In this document: positions 27,399 through 37,215 of the stretch, one piece after another
Position numbering within the stretch: the first letter of the stretch is position 1
Layout: the number at the start of each line of letters is the position of its first letter
Source: Lacibacter luteus
Lineage (GTDB): Bacteria; Bacteroidota; Bacteroidia; Chitinophagales; Chitinophagaceae
Assembly (NCBI RefSeq): GCF_004118265.1
Contig: NZ_SDHW01000003.1
Span: 186,001-250,000 of the forward strand
Length of the DNA: 64,000 nucleotides
Direction of reading: 5' to 3'
The notes under the pieces: generated by a model
The model's input: the letters and a program-made list of their open reading frames with translations, nothing else
Database searches by the model: none
What the model was told of the DNA's origin: nothing
Position numbers and translations under genes: made by a program

Positions 27399-27635
27399 AT
27401 GCCCATTGTAGTAAACCTTGATGTAATGCTGGCAAAACGTAAAATGTCGCTCACCGAATTGAGCGAACGTGTCAATATTACCATGGGGAATCTCAGTATT
27501 CTTAAAACCGGTAAAGCAAAAGCAATTCGTTTTTCTACGTTAGACGATATCTGTAAAGTATTACAATGCCAGCCAGGCGATATTCTGGAATATATGTCGA
27601 ATGAAGATTATGAACGACTGATGTCTAAAGAATAA
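27399..27635 (+). CDS. Cro/C1-type HTH regulator (YozG-like)
   Basis: Small DNA-binding protein of 78 residues. The helix-turn-helix is LTELSERVNITMGNLSILKTGK, followed by FSTLDDICKVLQCQPGDILEY, the signature of the HTH_26/YozG group. It begins 1 base after the DUF2975 stop, so the pair is translationally linked. These pairs are accessory genes; the regulator probably controls its own operon, by inference. Confidence 0.9.
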   Translation: MPIVVNLDVMLAKRKMSLTELSERVNITMGNLSILKTGKAKAIRFSTLDDICKVLQCQPGDILEYMSNEDYERLMSKE

Positions 27636-27705
27636 ATTACCACTGATGGATTTTTCGTTTTTCCATCTGACAATAGCATTTAATTTGTTTTCAAATCTTA
27701 TGATC

Positions 27706-28152
27706 ATGAACAGAATATTCTTTCTTGCTATGTGCATTGTTTTATCGCTTACAACAATTGCACAGCAAACAAAGGCCCCAATTGAAAAAGAAAAATGGCA
27801 TTGGGGCAATCCCAACAAACAAGATACTGCATCGGGTTATGCACAAACACTTAAAGTGGGTGATGTGCTGTACATATCGGGTACGGTTTCAACAACACTT
27901 GATGAAGCAGGAGTAAAACGTTTGTACAGCGGACTGGAACGCTCATTGAAACAATACGGATTAACTTTTCAGCATGTGGTAAAAGAAAATCTGTACACTA
28001 CCGATATTGAAGCGATGAAGCAATTGAACGATGTGCGCAAACAGTTTTACAAAGGCGATTTTCCTGCTGCTACCTGGGTACAGATAACCCGGTTGTTTAT
28101 GCCCGAAGCAAAACTGGAAGTTGAGTTGGTAGCACATTTTCCAAAGCAATAA
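27706..28152 (+). CDS. RidA/YjgF family protein with signal peptide
   Basis: RidA-fold protein (148 residues) that, unusually for a family of mostly cytosolic enamine/imine deaminases, carries a signal peptide (MNRIFFLAMCIVLSLTTIAQ). Family marks: YAQTLKVGDVLYISGTVS, VVKENLYTTDIEAMKQLNDV and FPAATWVQITRLFMPEAKLEVELVA. The Arg of the usual P-x-R-x-x-V catalytic block is replaced: here it reads FPAATWVQI, so deaminase activity is doubtful. Start chosen at 27706; 27700 is equally possible. Confidence 0.85.
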   Translation: MNRIFFLAMCIVLSLTTIAQQTKAPIEKEKWHWGNPNKQDTASGYAQTLKVGDVLYISGTVSTTLDEAGVKRLYSGLERSLKQYGLTFQHVVKENLYTTDIEAMKQLNDVRKQFYKGDFPAATWVQITRLFMPEAKLEVELVAHFPKQ

Positions 28153-28797
28153 TTACCGGTTATTCTTCTCAAAATATTTACAGCAATGCTGCAAGCCACA
28201 TTCCCTGCATTTGGGTGTGCGTGCAAGACAAACATAACGGCCATGTAAAATAAGCCAGTGATGTGCTTTATGAATAAGTTCGGTTGGAAAATTTTTGATG
28301 AGTTCTTTTTCTACTGCTAAAGGAGTAGTAGCAGTTTGTTTTACAAGGCCAATTCGTTTGCTTACACGAAACACATGCGTATCAACCGCCATATTGGGTT
28401 GCTCATCCACAACAGAAGTAATTACATTGGCTGTTTTACGTCCAACGCCGGGCAATGTTACAAGTTCATCAACTGTAAGCGGCACTTCACTGTTAAACTC
28501 GTTTACAAGCTTTTGTGCCATGCCAATAAGATGCTTGGTTTTGTTGTTGGGATAAGAAATGCTTTTGATCAGCGGAAACAACTCGTCGAAGCTCGCTTTG
28601 CTTAAACTTTCTGCATCGGGGTATTGTTCAAAAATGGCAGGAGTCGTCAGGTTTACCCGTTTATCGGTGCATTGGGCACTTAAAATAACAGCTACAAGTA
28701 ATTGGTACGGGTTGTCGTACAAAAGTTCGGTTTCTGCATCGGGTGCATGTACAGTAAAATAATCGATAACCGATTGGTAACGTTCTTTGGTAGTCAT
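28153..28797 (-). CDS. nth: endonuclease III
   Basis: DNA glycosylase/AP lyase of base-excision repair removing oxidised pyrimidines (214 residues). Helix-hairpin-helix LPGVGRKTANV with the catalytic Lys 121, catalytic Asp 139 in AVDTHVFR, and a C-terminal 4Fe-4S loop C-x6-C-x2-C-x5-C (CLARTPKCRECGLQHCC). The N-terminal LLVAVILSAQCTD is also typical. Stop abuts the convergent RidA gene. Confidence 0.97.
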   Translation of the reverse strand: MTTKERYQSVIDYFTVHAPDAETELLYDNPYQLLVAVILSAQCTDKRVNLTTPAIFEQYPDAESLSKASFDELFPLIKSISYPNNKTKHLIGMAQKLVNEFNSEVPLTVDELVTLPGVGRKTANVITSVVDEQPNMAVDTHVFRVSKRIGLVKQTATTPLAVEKELIKNFPTELIHKAHHWLILHGRYVCLARTPKCRECGLQHCCKYFEKNNR

Positions 28798-28836
28798 TCA
28801 AACATGGTATTGAACGACGGCGAAATTAGGGAAAGA

Positions 28837-29088
28837 TCAGTTTGAAGAAATATCTGTTGTTGCCAGCGATTTGTTGGCATATTTAAGAATGGATAATACC
28901 GTTTCTGTTCGGGGTGCAAAACTTACTTGTGAGAGTCGTTGAGCGGCTTTTTTAATTACTTCGAACTTTTCTCTCAGTGTCCAGTCTTCGGCTAAAGCTT
29001 TCTCAATAGCCTCATTTTCTGCTGGGGTCGTTTCCTTATAGAGATATTGTAACAAGTCTTCCGGCGTAAATTTTTGTGTCATAAGCAA
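28837..29088 (-). CDS. small conserved-looking hypothetical protein
   Basis: Protein of 83 residues (or 81 from the ATG at 29082). The first 40 residues, FTPEDLLQYLYKETTPAENEAIEKALAED, resemble the helical N-terminal module of anti-sigma factors such as that encoded at 43078 (same pattern of a Leu/Tyr helix, T-P/A and a helix before D/N), but there is no membrane helix or zinc ligand. It lies 40 bases upstream of nth and is probably cotranscribed with it. Confidence 0.6.
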   Translation of the reverse strand: MLMTQKFTPEDLLQYLYKETTPAENEAIEKALAEDWTLREKFEVIKKAAQRLSQVSFAPRTETVLSILKYANKSLATTDISSN

Positions 29089-29173
29089 TCCTTTTTGTTT
29101 AGGTGGCTTTCCATAAGGATGCTTTTCTATTAAACGCTGTTGGTAAACTTGTATTGTGTGGGACGAAGCTATT

Positions 29174-29467
29174 TTATTCGTCGAAGAGGAAAATGTCCTC
29201 GTTGTCCTTTTTCATGTAATACTTCTCCCTGGCGAGACGTTCGTAGGCTGCCGGGTCGTTTTTACGGCTTTCAAGCTCAGTTTTAGCCGCTTCGATCTTC
29301 TGATTATAATAAGTATTACTGCTTCTCAGTTCGCTGAGTTTGCGGTAACGGCTTACCTGAGTAAGAAAATCGTTCCTGTCAACAAACAGCATCCAAACCG
29401 CAAAACCAATAATGGTTAAAACGTATTTGTTTTTTAAGATGGGAGGAATGCCTGTTAACAGTTTCAT
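29174..29467 (-). CDS. septum formation initiator (FtsB/DivIC-like)
   Basis: Bitopic cell-division protein of 97 residues. One membrane helix (about residues 14-30) is followed by a coiled coil (VSRYRKLSELRSSNTYYNQKIEAAKTELESRK) and the family's conserved tail YERLAREKYYMKKDNEDIFLF. FtsB/DivIC proteins act with FtsL and FtsQ in the divisome. It follows eno by 69 bases, an arrangement common in Bacteroidota. Confidence 0.9.
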   Translation of the reverse strand: MKLLTGIPPILKNKYVLTIIGFAVWMLFVDRNDFLTQVSRYRKLSELRSSNTYYNQKIEAAKTELESRKNDPAAYERLAREKYYMKKDNEDIFLFDE

Positions 29468-29481
29468 ATTTTGTTTATGGA

Positions 29482-29528
29482 TAATAGTTTATGGTTCATA
29501 GCAAACTACTATGAACCATGAACTATTA
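29482..29528. repeat. 20-bp-arm hairpin between eno and divIC-like gene
   Basis: Arms 29482-29501 and 29509-29528 (TAATAGTT.ATGGTTCATAG and its complement) pair over 20 bases with one G-T wobble and a 7-base loop. There is no T-tract on either side. It could be a dispersed palindromic element or an mRNA-processing hairpin within the eno transcript. Confidence 0.75.
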
Positions 29529-29535
29529 ACGAATG

Positions 29536-30965
<1,430 letters not shown>

Positions 30966-31056
30966 TTGTTTGCGCTGCAAAGAAAAGACATTCAACGGGA
31001 GGAACAATGATTATAAGCAGTGAAAATGATTATTTTTAACTACAACAAACGATTGT

Positions 31057-31623
31057 ATGGAAGTACAACTGGTTACAGCTGCTGCTATGGGAATTGCATT
31101 GAGTGCCTGTTGCGGTTTTCGTGTGTTTGTGCCAATGCTGGGCGCAAGTTTTGCAGCCTGGCAGCACTGGTATGCATTACCTGCAGATATGCAATGGCTG
31201 GGTTCGTTGCCGGCCCTGCTTTGTTTTGCTACAGCGGCAGTATTGGAAATTGTTGCGTACTATATTCCGTTTGTAGATAATCTGCTCGATACAATTGCCA
31301 CACCTTTGGCAGTTGCTGCAGGAACTGTTCTTGCAGCTTCGTTTTTACCTATTGCCGATTTTAACCCGTTGTTGAAATGGATACTTGCCATTATTGCCGG
31401 AGGTGGTGCTGCGGGTACAGTACAGGCAGGTACCGGTTTGCTCCGTTTGTTTTCTACAAAAACAACAGCCGGTGCCGGAAATGTAGTTGTATCAACAAGC
31501 GAAAATGCAGCAGCCATCAGCGGAACAGCATTAAGCTTTATTGCTCCAATAGTTATTGCAGTGCTGATGTTGTTGTTGATTGGATGGATATTGGTGAAGG
31601 GGCTGGGGAGTATAAGAGGCTGA
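31057..31623 (+). CDS. DUF4126 family membrane protein
   Basis: Inner-membrane protein of 188 residues with about five hydrophobic segments, rich in Ala/Gly. The pattern SACCGFRVFVPML...LPALLCFATAAVLEIVAYYIPFVDNLLDTIATPLAVAAGT is characteristic of DUF4126. Function unknown. Single gene. Confidence 0.88.
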   Translation: MEVQLVTAAAMGIALSACCGFRVFVPMLGASFAAWQHWYALPADMQWLGSLPALLCFATAAVLEIVAYYIPFVDNLLDTIATPLAVAAGTVLAASFLPIADFNPLLKWILAIIAGGGAAGTVQAGTGLLRLFSTKTTAGAGNVVVSTSENAAAISGTALSFIAPIVIAVLMLLLIGWILVKGLGSIRG

Positions 31624-31638
31624 TGATCACAGGAAAGT

Positions 31639-32067
31639 TTAATCAAAAAAAACTTTGTACAAAAATCCTAAGTTCAAGCTGACCAGAACAATTGCTATCA
31701 GAATAATCTCCATTGCTTTAGAAAGTAAATAAGTGTTGTAATTGGCAATCACTTCTTTCGGATTGTTGCTATCATAACAAATACCAATTGAGGATCCTAC
31801 TACTGGTTTCTTAAATGAAAAATTATCCGTTTGATATTCGTACCTGGTATTATTGACGAAATACCGGATCAATGGGGCGTATTGCGTATGGCCGTCGGAA
31901 TCGTCTTTTTCTGCAAATCCAATGATTTCTCCTTGATCCTTCTGTCCGTTCACAACGAGTTTGTTTAACCTGAAAAATTCAGGGATTGCATTTTTCAAAA
32001 AAACACGATAGCTAATGATATCGAAAATTAAAATTCCAACAATCGATAAATACAATAAGATATTCAT
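31639..32067 (-). CDS. DUF3592-like membrane protein
   Basis: Protein of 142 residues with a hydrophobic helix at each end (about 4-20 and 115-138) and a beta-rich soluble domain between: GEIIGFAEKDDSDGHTQYAPLIRYFVNNTRYEY, PVVGSSIGICYDSNNPKEVIA. That arrangement (Y-x-P-x-x-x-Y, G-x-x-V/I-x-V-x-YD-x-x-NP) is the DUF3592 pattern. Function unknown. Confidence 0.75.
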   Translation of the reverse strand: MNILLYLSIVGILIFDIISYRVFLKNAIPEFFRLNKLVVNGQKDQGEIIGFAEKDDSDGHTQYAPLIRYFVNNTRYEYQTDNFSFKKPVVGSSIGICYDSNNPKEVIANYNTYLLSKAMEIILIAIVLVSLNLGFLYKVFFD

Positions 32068-32133
32068 TTATTTCTTCGATCTGTCTTAATTTGAAGAAAT
32101 TCTGTTACGATGATTGCAATTGATTATACATTC

Positions 32134-33027
32134 CTACGATGTCAAACTCCTGAACACATCTTCCAGCGAGTTTTCGTCACTCTTCAACGAAAGCACATTC
32201 AGTTTTTTTTCGATCGATAATTGCAACAATTGTTTCTTTACTGCATCAGGATTATCTGTGTTAAATTTCCACGTTGTATTATTTAAGCGAATACAATTTT
32301 GAATGCCTTGAAACAATGATTCATCCACTTCTTCTTTAATTTCAAGAGTAACAGAACCCGAGTGTGCATTTTTTACCAAGAGCGAAAGCTTATCATCTGC
32401 AACAATAGTTCCTTTATTAATGATGATAACACGTTCGCAAAGTGCCTGTACTTCCTGCATGATGTGCGAAGAGAATAAAACTGTTTTATTTTTACCCAAC
32501 TCTTTGATCACATTTCTGATCTCAACAATTTGATTTGGATCTAATCCGCTTGTTGGTTCATCCAGGATCAATACTTCAGGATCATGAATAAGTGCTGCTG
32601 CCAAACCAACACGTTGCTTATAACCTTTTGAAAGTTGTGCAATTTTTTTATGCGCTTCCGGCGTTAAGCCAACCTGCTCAATTGTTTTTTGGATTTTGTC
32701 TTTTGGATTTTCTACAGCATGTACTTCAGCAATAAACGAAAGATATTCCCGTACATACATATCGTAATACAAGGCATTGCTTTCGGGCAGGTAACCGATC
32801 TTTTGTTTTGTTTCAGTCGATTGATCGTTAACCTTGATGTTGCACACCAACGCTTCACCTCCGCTTGGTTGCAGATAGCCTGTGATCATTTTCATAGTTG
32901 TGCTTTTGCCTGCACCATTGGGACCAAGAAAACCAACGATCTCGCCTTTATTCACTTTAAACGAAATACCGTTTACAGCTTTTTGTTCGCCGTAAATTTT
33001 TACCAGGTTATTTACCTCAATCGACAT
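32134..33027 (-). CDS. gldA: GldA-like ABC transporter ATPase
   Basis: ATP-binding subunit of 297 residues most like GldA, the ATPase of the GldA-GldF-GldG complex linked to gliding in Flavobacteriia and Sphingobacteriia. Walker A is GPNGAGKST, the Q-loop region is YLPESNALYYDMYVREYL, the signature is QLSKGYKQRVGLA, Walker B is EVLILDEPTSGLDP, and the switch is SSHIM. Start set at 33027. No permease (gldFG) is adjacent, so another ABC-2 exporter role is possible. Confidence 0.82.
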   Translation of the reverse strand: MSIEVNNLVKIYGEQKAVNGISFKVNKGEIVGFLGPNGAGKSTTMKMITGYLQPSGGEALVCNIKVNDQSTETKQKIGYLPESNALYYDMYVREYLSFIAEVHAVENPKDKIQKTIEQVGLTPEAHKKIAQLSKGYKQRVGLAAALIHDPEVLILDEPTSGLDPNQIVEIRNVIKELGKNKTVLFSSHIMQEVQALCERVIIINKGTIVADDKLSLLVKNAHSGSVTLEIKEEVDESLFQGIQNCIRLNNTTWKFNTDNPDAVKKQLLQLSIEKKLNVLSLKSDENSLEDVFRSLTS

Positions 33028-33073
33028 ACACTGTGTTTGGGTCAAAAATAAAGTAAAATCAATTCAGTAGTTG

Positions 33074-34981
33074 CTAAGGAATAAGCAATACAGTTCCCTT
33101 TTGTTTGTAGAGTTTATCGTTGCGTTTATACACAAGTGTCCATACATACTGCCCGGGAGGCGCTTTCTGATTATTCATTGTGCCATTCCAGCCAATGTTT
33201 AAAGAACTTGAAACAAAGATTTGTTGCCCCCATCGATTGTAGATCTTGAGCTCAAAGGAGTCGATACGGAAATAAGCTTTTGCTTTTAAAACATCATTTA
33301 AGCCATCGCTGTTAGGTGTAAATATATTCGGCACAAAGATCATGTCTGCGCAATCTTTAAAATCGATCATGATTTCATCGGTAGCCACGCCGCAGAAATT
33401 ACTTACTGCTACGGTATATAATCCCGGAGTTGTAACGGTAATACTTGTATCAGTTGAATTATTACTCCACAAGTATGCTTCAGCCAATGGATGTTTTGCA
33501 TGCAGTGTAACCTGCTCGCTGTAGCAAAGCGATGTGTCGTTGCCCAATGCAACAGTTGGTGTAAAGTTGCGGCTGATGATGAATGTATCTCTGCGGCTGC
33601 AAACATTATCAGTTGTAAGTAAAGTATAGGTGCCAATGTTAGAGAAAGTTCGTTGAGCCGATGTATTACCATCGTTCCATAAATAAGTTGTAGGAGCTGT
33701 TTGCTGTACATCAACCGGCAGCACTTGTGCATCGCATAACACCGTATCTGTTGGTGTTAATTGCTGAAAAAGATTGGGCTGCACTGCAACAGTAATAGAA
33801 CCGTTGCTTACACAACCACCATTTGTTATTAGCTGAAGATTATAAGTACCTCCATCATTTACACTTGCAGTTGAAAAGATCAAAGAATCATTTTGGTTAT
33901 TGATGATTGTTGATCCCTTCGACCAATTGTATTGCAAAGCTGTTACAGGTGTTGAAATATACAGAGGCAGTTGTTCGCAAACAGGTGCATTGCTGCGTAA
34001 CTGTGCTGCCTGCGGCCTGTAGACGTTTGCATTGATAACAGGAGAAATGGCTCTGCAGTTTGTGGAATTAATATTCACTGCTTCTGCAACAAGTAAACGA
34101 TACGCACCGCTGTCGCTTGTTTGTGCATTGCTAATGCTGAGACTGGTTGTTGTTGCAAATGGAATATTCGCCCAACCATTACCGTTATTAAACTGCCATT
34201 GATAAGCAGGGTTTGCATAAAAACCATTAGCAACATTTACACTTAATTGCAGGTTGCTGCCAATGCATGCATCGTTACTGTTTTGGTAAGCACCATTTAA
34301 ACTGGTGGTCATTGCCGGTCCGCACAATGTAAATTCAATATCATCCAACGCAAGATCGTTGCCGATGCCACCGGCCTGGTTATTGAAGATGCGGAGTATT
34401 ACAGAGGTTTCGCCAGTAGGTAATGCAAAGGGAAATCCATAACGCTCCCATGTAAAATTGCTGTAACGGGGAATTGTTGGAGTAATAAAACTTGCCAGAA
34501 CATTACCTGATGTTGCACTGCTTATTTCAAACCGGATAACAGGATCGAGTGGGTTACTTAAACCAAGTGGAATAAGATTAGCGATCCATGCAGAGAAATA
34601 GAGTTGCGAACCCGAGCACAAATTATTTACTCTTGTTTCATAAAATTTTCCTGCAGTATAATCTGCATTGATCACCATCATATTTCCGCCCGAAGAATGA
34701 TCGTAACCGATATGCCAGGAATTAAATTGCCTGCCACCTGTTGCAATATCGGCAGTTGTTTTTCTGATGCCATACTCGCCATCATTGATCAAACCAAGCG
34801 AATCAAACGCATAGGTTGTAATGCCCGGTGCAAGTGGTGAGCCTGTTAACGGTGAACTAAGGCCACCGCCAAAATTTTCATAAAATAAAACATTGCCTGT
34901 GCATTGTGCCGCAACAAACTTGGTGCAGGTTGTAAGCAAAAAAAGAAAGACAAATGTTAACGCTAATCGATAGTTGTGCAT
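33074..34981 (-). CDS. large secreted protein with type B T9SS (gliding-associated) C-terminal domain
   Basis: Exported protein of 635 residues. Signal peptide residues 1-25 (TKFVAAQ). Residues 40-220 resemble a jelly-roll-like N-terminal domain, followed by several Ig-like/PKD-like repeats (DSGAYRLLVAEAV, DGGTYNLQLITNGG, NIGTYTLLTTDN, TPGLYTVAVSNFCG). The C-terminal 80 residues are the CHU_C/type B sorting domain: FVPNIFTPNSDGLNDVLKA, LKIYNRWGQQIF, WNGTMNNQKAPPGQYVW. Surface adhesin-like cargo of the type IX system. Confidence 0.92.
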   Translation of the reverse strand: MHNYRLALTFVFLFLLTTCTKFVAAQCTGNVLFYENFGGGLSSPLTGSPLAPGITTYAFDSLGLINDGEYGIRKTTADIATGGRQFNSWHIGYDHSSGGNMMVINADYTAGKFYETRVNNLCSGSQLYFSAWIANLIPLGLSNPLDPVIRFEISSATSGNVLASFITPTIPRYSNFTWERYGFPFALPTGETSVILRIFNNQAGGIGNDLALDDIEFTLCGPAMTTSLNGAYQNSNDACIGSNLQLSVNVANGFYANPAYQWQFNNGNGWANIPFATTTSLSISNAQTSDSGAYRLLVAEAVNINSTNCRAISPVINANVYRPQAAQLRSNAPVCEQLPLYISTPVTALQYNWSKGSTIINNQNDSLIFSTASVNDGGTYNLQLITNGGCVSNGSITVAVQPNLFQQLTPTDTVLCDAQVLPVDVQQTAPTTYLWNDGNTSAQRTFSNIGTYTLLTTDNVCSRRDTFIISRNFTPTVALGNDTSLCYSEQVTLHAKHPLAEAYLWSNNSTDTSITVTTPGLYTVAVSNFCGVATDEIMIDFKDCADMIFVPNIFTPNSDGLNDVLKAKAYFRIDSFELKIYNRWGQQIFVSSSLNIGWNGTMNNQKAPPGQYVWTLVYKRNDKLYKQKGTVLLIP

Positions 34982-35023
34982 GATGTTGGGCCAAACTCAA
35001 ATGTAACCATTATTTATATGCAG

Positions 35024-35058
35024 AAAAAAGCCCCCTGATGAAGATCAGGGGGCTTAAA
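35024..35058. terminator. bidirectional terminator at 35 kb
   Basis: Perfect 11-bp stem AGCCCCCTGAT / ATCAGGGGGCT with loop GAAG, A-run on the left and A-run on the right of the T-rich complement; functions best for the minus-strand gene at 35170. Confidence 0.92.
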
Positions 35059-35169
35059 AAAACCAACCATATGAACAGACATCGAACAGAATCAATAGGG
35101 AATTGTCCGTGTTCTTTCAATAAAAAAGACCACGCTGCTGCTCAATTCGCTGCACTGGTAATATATTTT

Positions 35170-35415
35170 TTAGTCTGCAACATCGTCCGAATTTTCCGGC
35201 AATTGATCATATTCACCTTGCAAAGCATACCATCCGAAAATGACCATGCCAATTGCAATTGGTATAAATACAATTACAAAAACAGCCCATTGAATTTTTG
35301 TATCAATAACAGGCTTGCTTTTTATTTCGGCAATGGCAGTGCTTATAAGGAAGTAACAGGTTAATGGCCCCAGTAACATCCAAAGAATGCCGGCATATCG
35401 TTTCAATTTATTCAT
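35170..35415 (-). CDS. small two-helix membrane protein beside MHS transporter
   Basis: Protein of 81 residues with two hydrophobic helices (about residues 8-28 and 43-62) and an acidic tail (LPENSDDVAD). It follows the transporter gene by 42 bases and probably shares its transcript, suggesting an accessory subunit by inference. It resembles small Bacteroidota proteins that I recall seeing next to MFS transporters, but I cannot name the family securely. Confidence 0.7.
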   Translation of the reverse strand: MNKLKRYAGILWMLLGPLTCYFLISTAIAEIKSKPVIDTKIQWAVFVIVFIPIAIGMVIFGWYALQGEYDQLPENSDDVAD

Positions 35416-35457
35416 AACATATATTGTAAAGCGTAAAGGAATGATTTATTGTAAGTA

Positions 35458-36987
35458 TTAATCGTTTACGTTCGGGTCAATTTTATTGTTAATGTATAGC
35501 GTACCAATGATCATACAAACTGCTGCTACAACAATCGGGTACCACAAACCAATTAATGCATCGTTGGTATAAATGGTGGTAAGTAATGTTGCAATAAACG
35601 GTGTTAAACCTCCAAACACACCATTGCCAATGTGGTAGGGCAAACTCATAGATGTATAACGGATCTTTGTCGGGAAAAGTTCAACAAGAAATGCAGCAAT
35701 CGGACCATACACCATTGTAACAAAAAGAATCAACAGAAATACCAATGCTGCAAATTTTGTGTACGTTGCTGTATTTAAGGTAACGCCCGAATACAGGGGT
35801 TTGGTATCGGCAATACGCATATTGTTTGCCTGCAGAGTATCAGTTTTTGTTTCAGTAAATTGTATGTTGTCTTTAGTTTGAAAAACTGTTTTTGTTATTG
35901 CCAGTGTTTGATTTACAAGAACAGTAGTGCTGCTGTCTTGCTTTACAACAACAAGCTCCTGTTGCAGCCATTCTTTTACATTGGTATCGTTTTTAAACAT
36001 GGTAAAGATTGGCCGGTACAATAAAACACCCGCCAGCATACCAATGATCATGATCCACTTTCGGCCAATCCTATCACTCAAACTTCCAAACACCACAAAA
36101 AATGGAGTTGCAAATACAATTGCCCAAATAAGTATTGTACGGCTCTGATCAAAATCGAGTTTACAAACATTTTCTAAAAATGATTGCGCATAAAACTGTC
36201 CGGTGTACCAGATAACACCCTGGCCCATGGTTGCGCCAAACAATGCAAGCAGCACCATTTTTAAATTGCCTTTGTGTGCAAAGCTTTCCTTCAATGGATT
36301 CACCGATGTTTTGCCTTCTGATTTTAATTTGGCATACAAAGGCGATTCGCTCATTTTTAAACGGATGTAAATTGATACACCTACCAATAGAATGGAAACA
36401 AGAAAAGGAATACGCCAACCCCAATCGTTAAACTTGGCAATTGATTTTGCAGGATCACTATCCAAACCATGTCGTGTTAAAAGAATTACACCCAACGATA
36501 CAAATAAACCAAGAGTTGCAGTTGTTTGAATCCACGAAGTAAAATAACCACGCTTGTCTGCAGGTGCATGTTCTGCAACATAAGTTGCTGCACCACCATA
36601 TTCGCCACCCAATGCAAGGCCCTGCAGTAAACGCAACAGCAATACAATAATAGGTGCTGCAAAGCCAATTTTATCATAACCCGGTACCAGGCCAATACCA
36701 AATGTGGCACCACCCATTAATACCAATGTTAAAAGAAAAGTGTACTTGCGCCCAATCATATCGCCGAGGCGGCCAAACACCAATGCACCAAAAGGGCGCA
36801 CAATAAAACCTGCAGCAAATGTTGCAAGAGTGGAAAGTAATGCTGCTGTTGGATTTGTTTTCGGAAAAAACTGGTTGGCAATAACCGTTGCAAGGCTGCC
36901 GAAAATGTAAAAGTCGTACCATTCAATTAAAGTGCCCAGCGATGATGCACCGATAATCTTCCAGATACCTTTGTTCTGAGGCTTCAT
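35458..36987 (-). CDS. MFS transporter, metabolite:H+ symporter type
   Basis: Transporter of 509 residues with 12 predicted helices. MFS motif A occurs twice, as GRLGDMIGRK (about 72-81) and GSLSDRIGRKW (301-311); GTLIEWYDFYIFG and LQGLALGGEYGGAATYVAEHAP place it in the MHS group (ProP, KgtP, citrate/ketoglutarate carriers). An unusual Thr/Lys-rich hydrophilic insertion of about 80 residues (332-410) separates two late helices. Start set at 36987. Divergent from acs, so a carboxylate such as acetate-related substrates is conceivable but unproven. Confidence 0.9.
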   Translation of the reverse strand: MKPQNKGIWKIIGASSLGTLIEWYDFYIFGSLATVIANQFFPKTNPTAALLSTLATFAAGFIVRPFGALVFGRLGDMIGRKYTFLLTLVLMGGATFGIGLVPGYDKIGFAAPIIVLLLRLLQGLALGGEYGGAATYVAEHAPADKRGYFTSWIQTTATLGLFVSLGVILLTRHGLDSDPAKSIAKFNDWGWRIPFLVSILLVGVSIYIRLKMSESPLYAKLKSEGKTSVNPLKESFAHKGNLKMVLLALFGATMGQGVIWYTGQFYAQSFLENVCKLDFDQSRTILIWAIVFATPFFVVFGSLSDRIGRKWIMIIGMLAGVLLYRPIFTMFKNDTNVKEWLQQELVVVKQDSSTTVLVNQTLAITKTVFQTKDNIQFTETKTDTLQANNMRIADTKPLYSGVTLNTATYTKFAALVFLLILFVTMVYGPIAAFLVELFPTKIRYTSMSLPYHIGNGVFGGLTPFIATLLTTIYTNDALIGLWYPIVVAAVCMIIGTLYINNKIDPNVND

Positions 36988-37170
36988 GCAAAAAACATAT
37001 TGAGTTAGTGATCGTAAAAAATACGCATTGATTAATGCATGCAGCACATGCTTGCAAACAGGCTGCGGCAAATCAATCGTATCAGTCTTGAAATATAAGC
37101 TATCTGTTTCAACACAGTTGTTTGCTTTTGAAAAATAAATATGCAAACGTTCCCAAACAGCCTGTACGGC

Positions 37171-37178
37171 TATTTTTG
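37171..37178 (+). promoter_or_regulatory. candidate -7 box of acs
   Basis: TATTTTTG matches TAnnTTTG, 37 bases before the acs ATG. Lies in the 228-base divergent region shared with the MHS transporter. Confidence 0.45.
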
Positions 37179-37215
37179 CTAACTTGTGACCCTTAAAATT
37201 TTCAGATCGTTTGCT

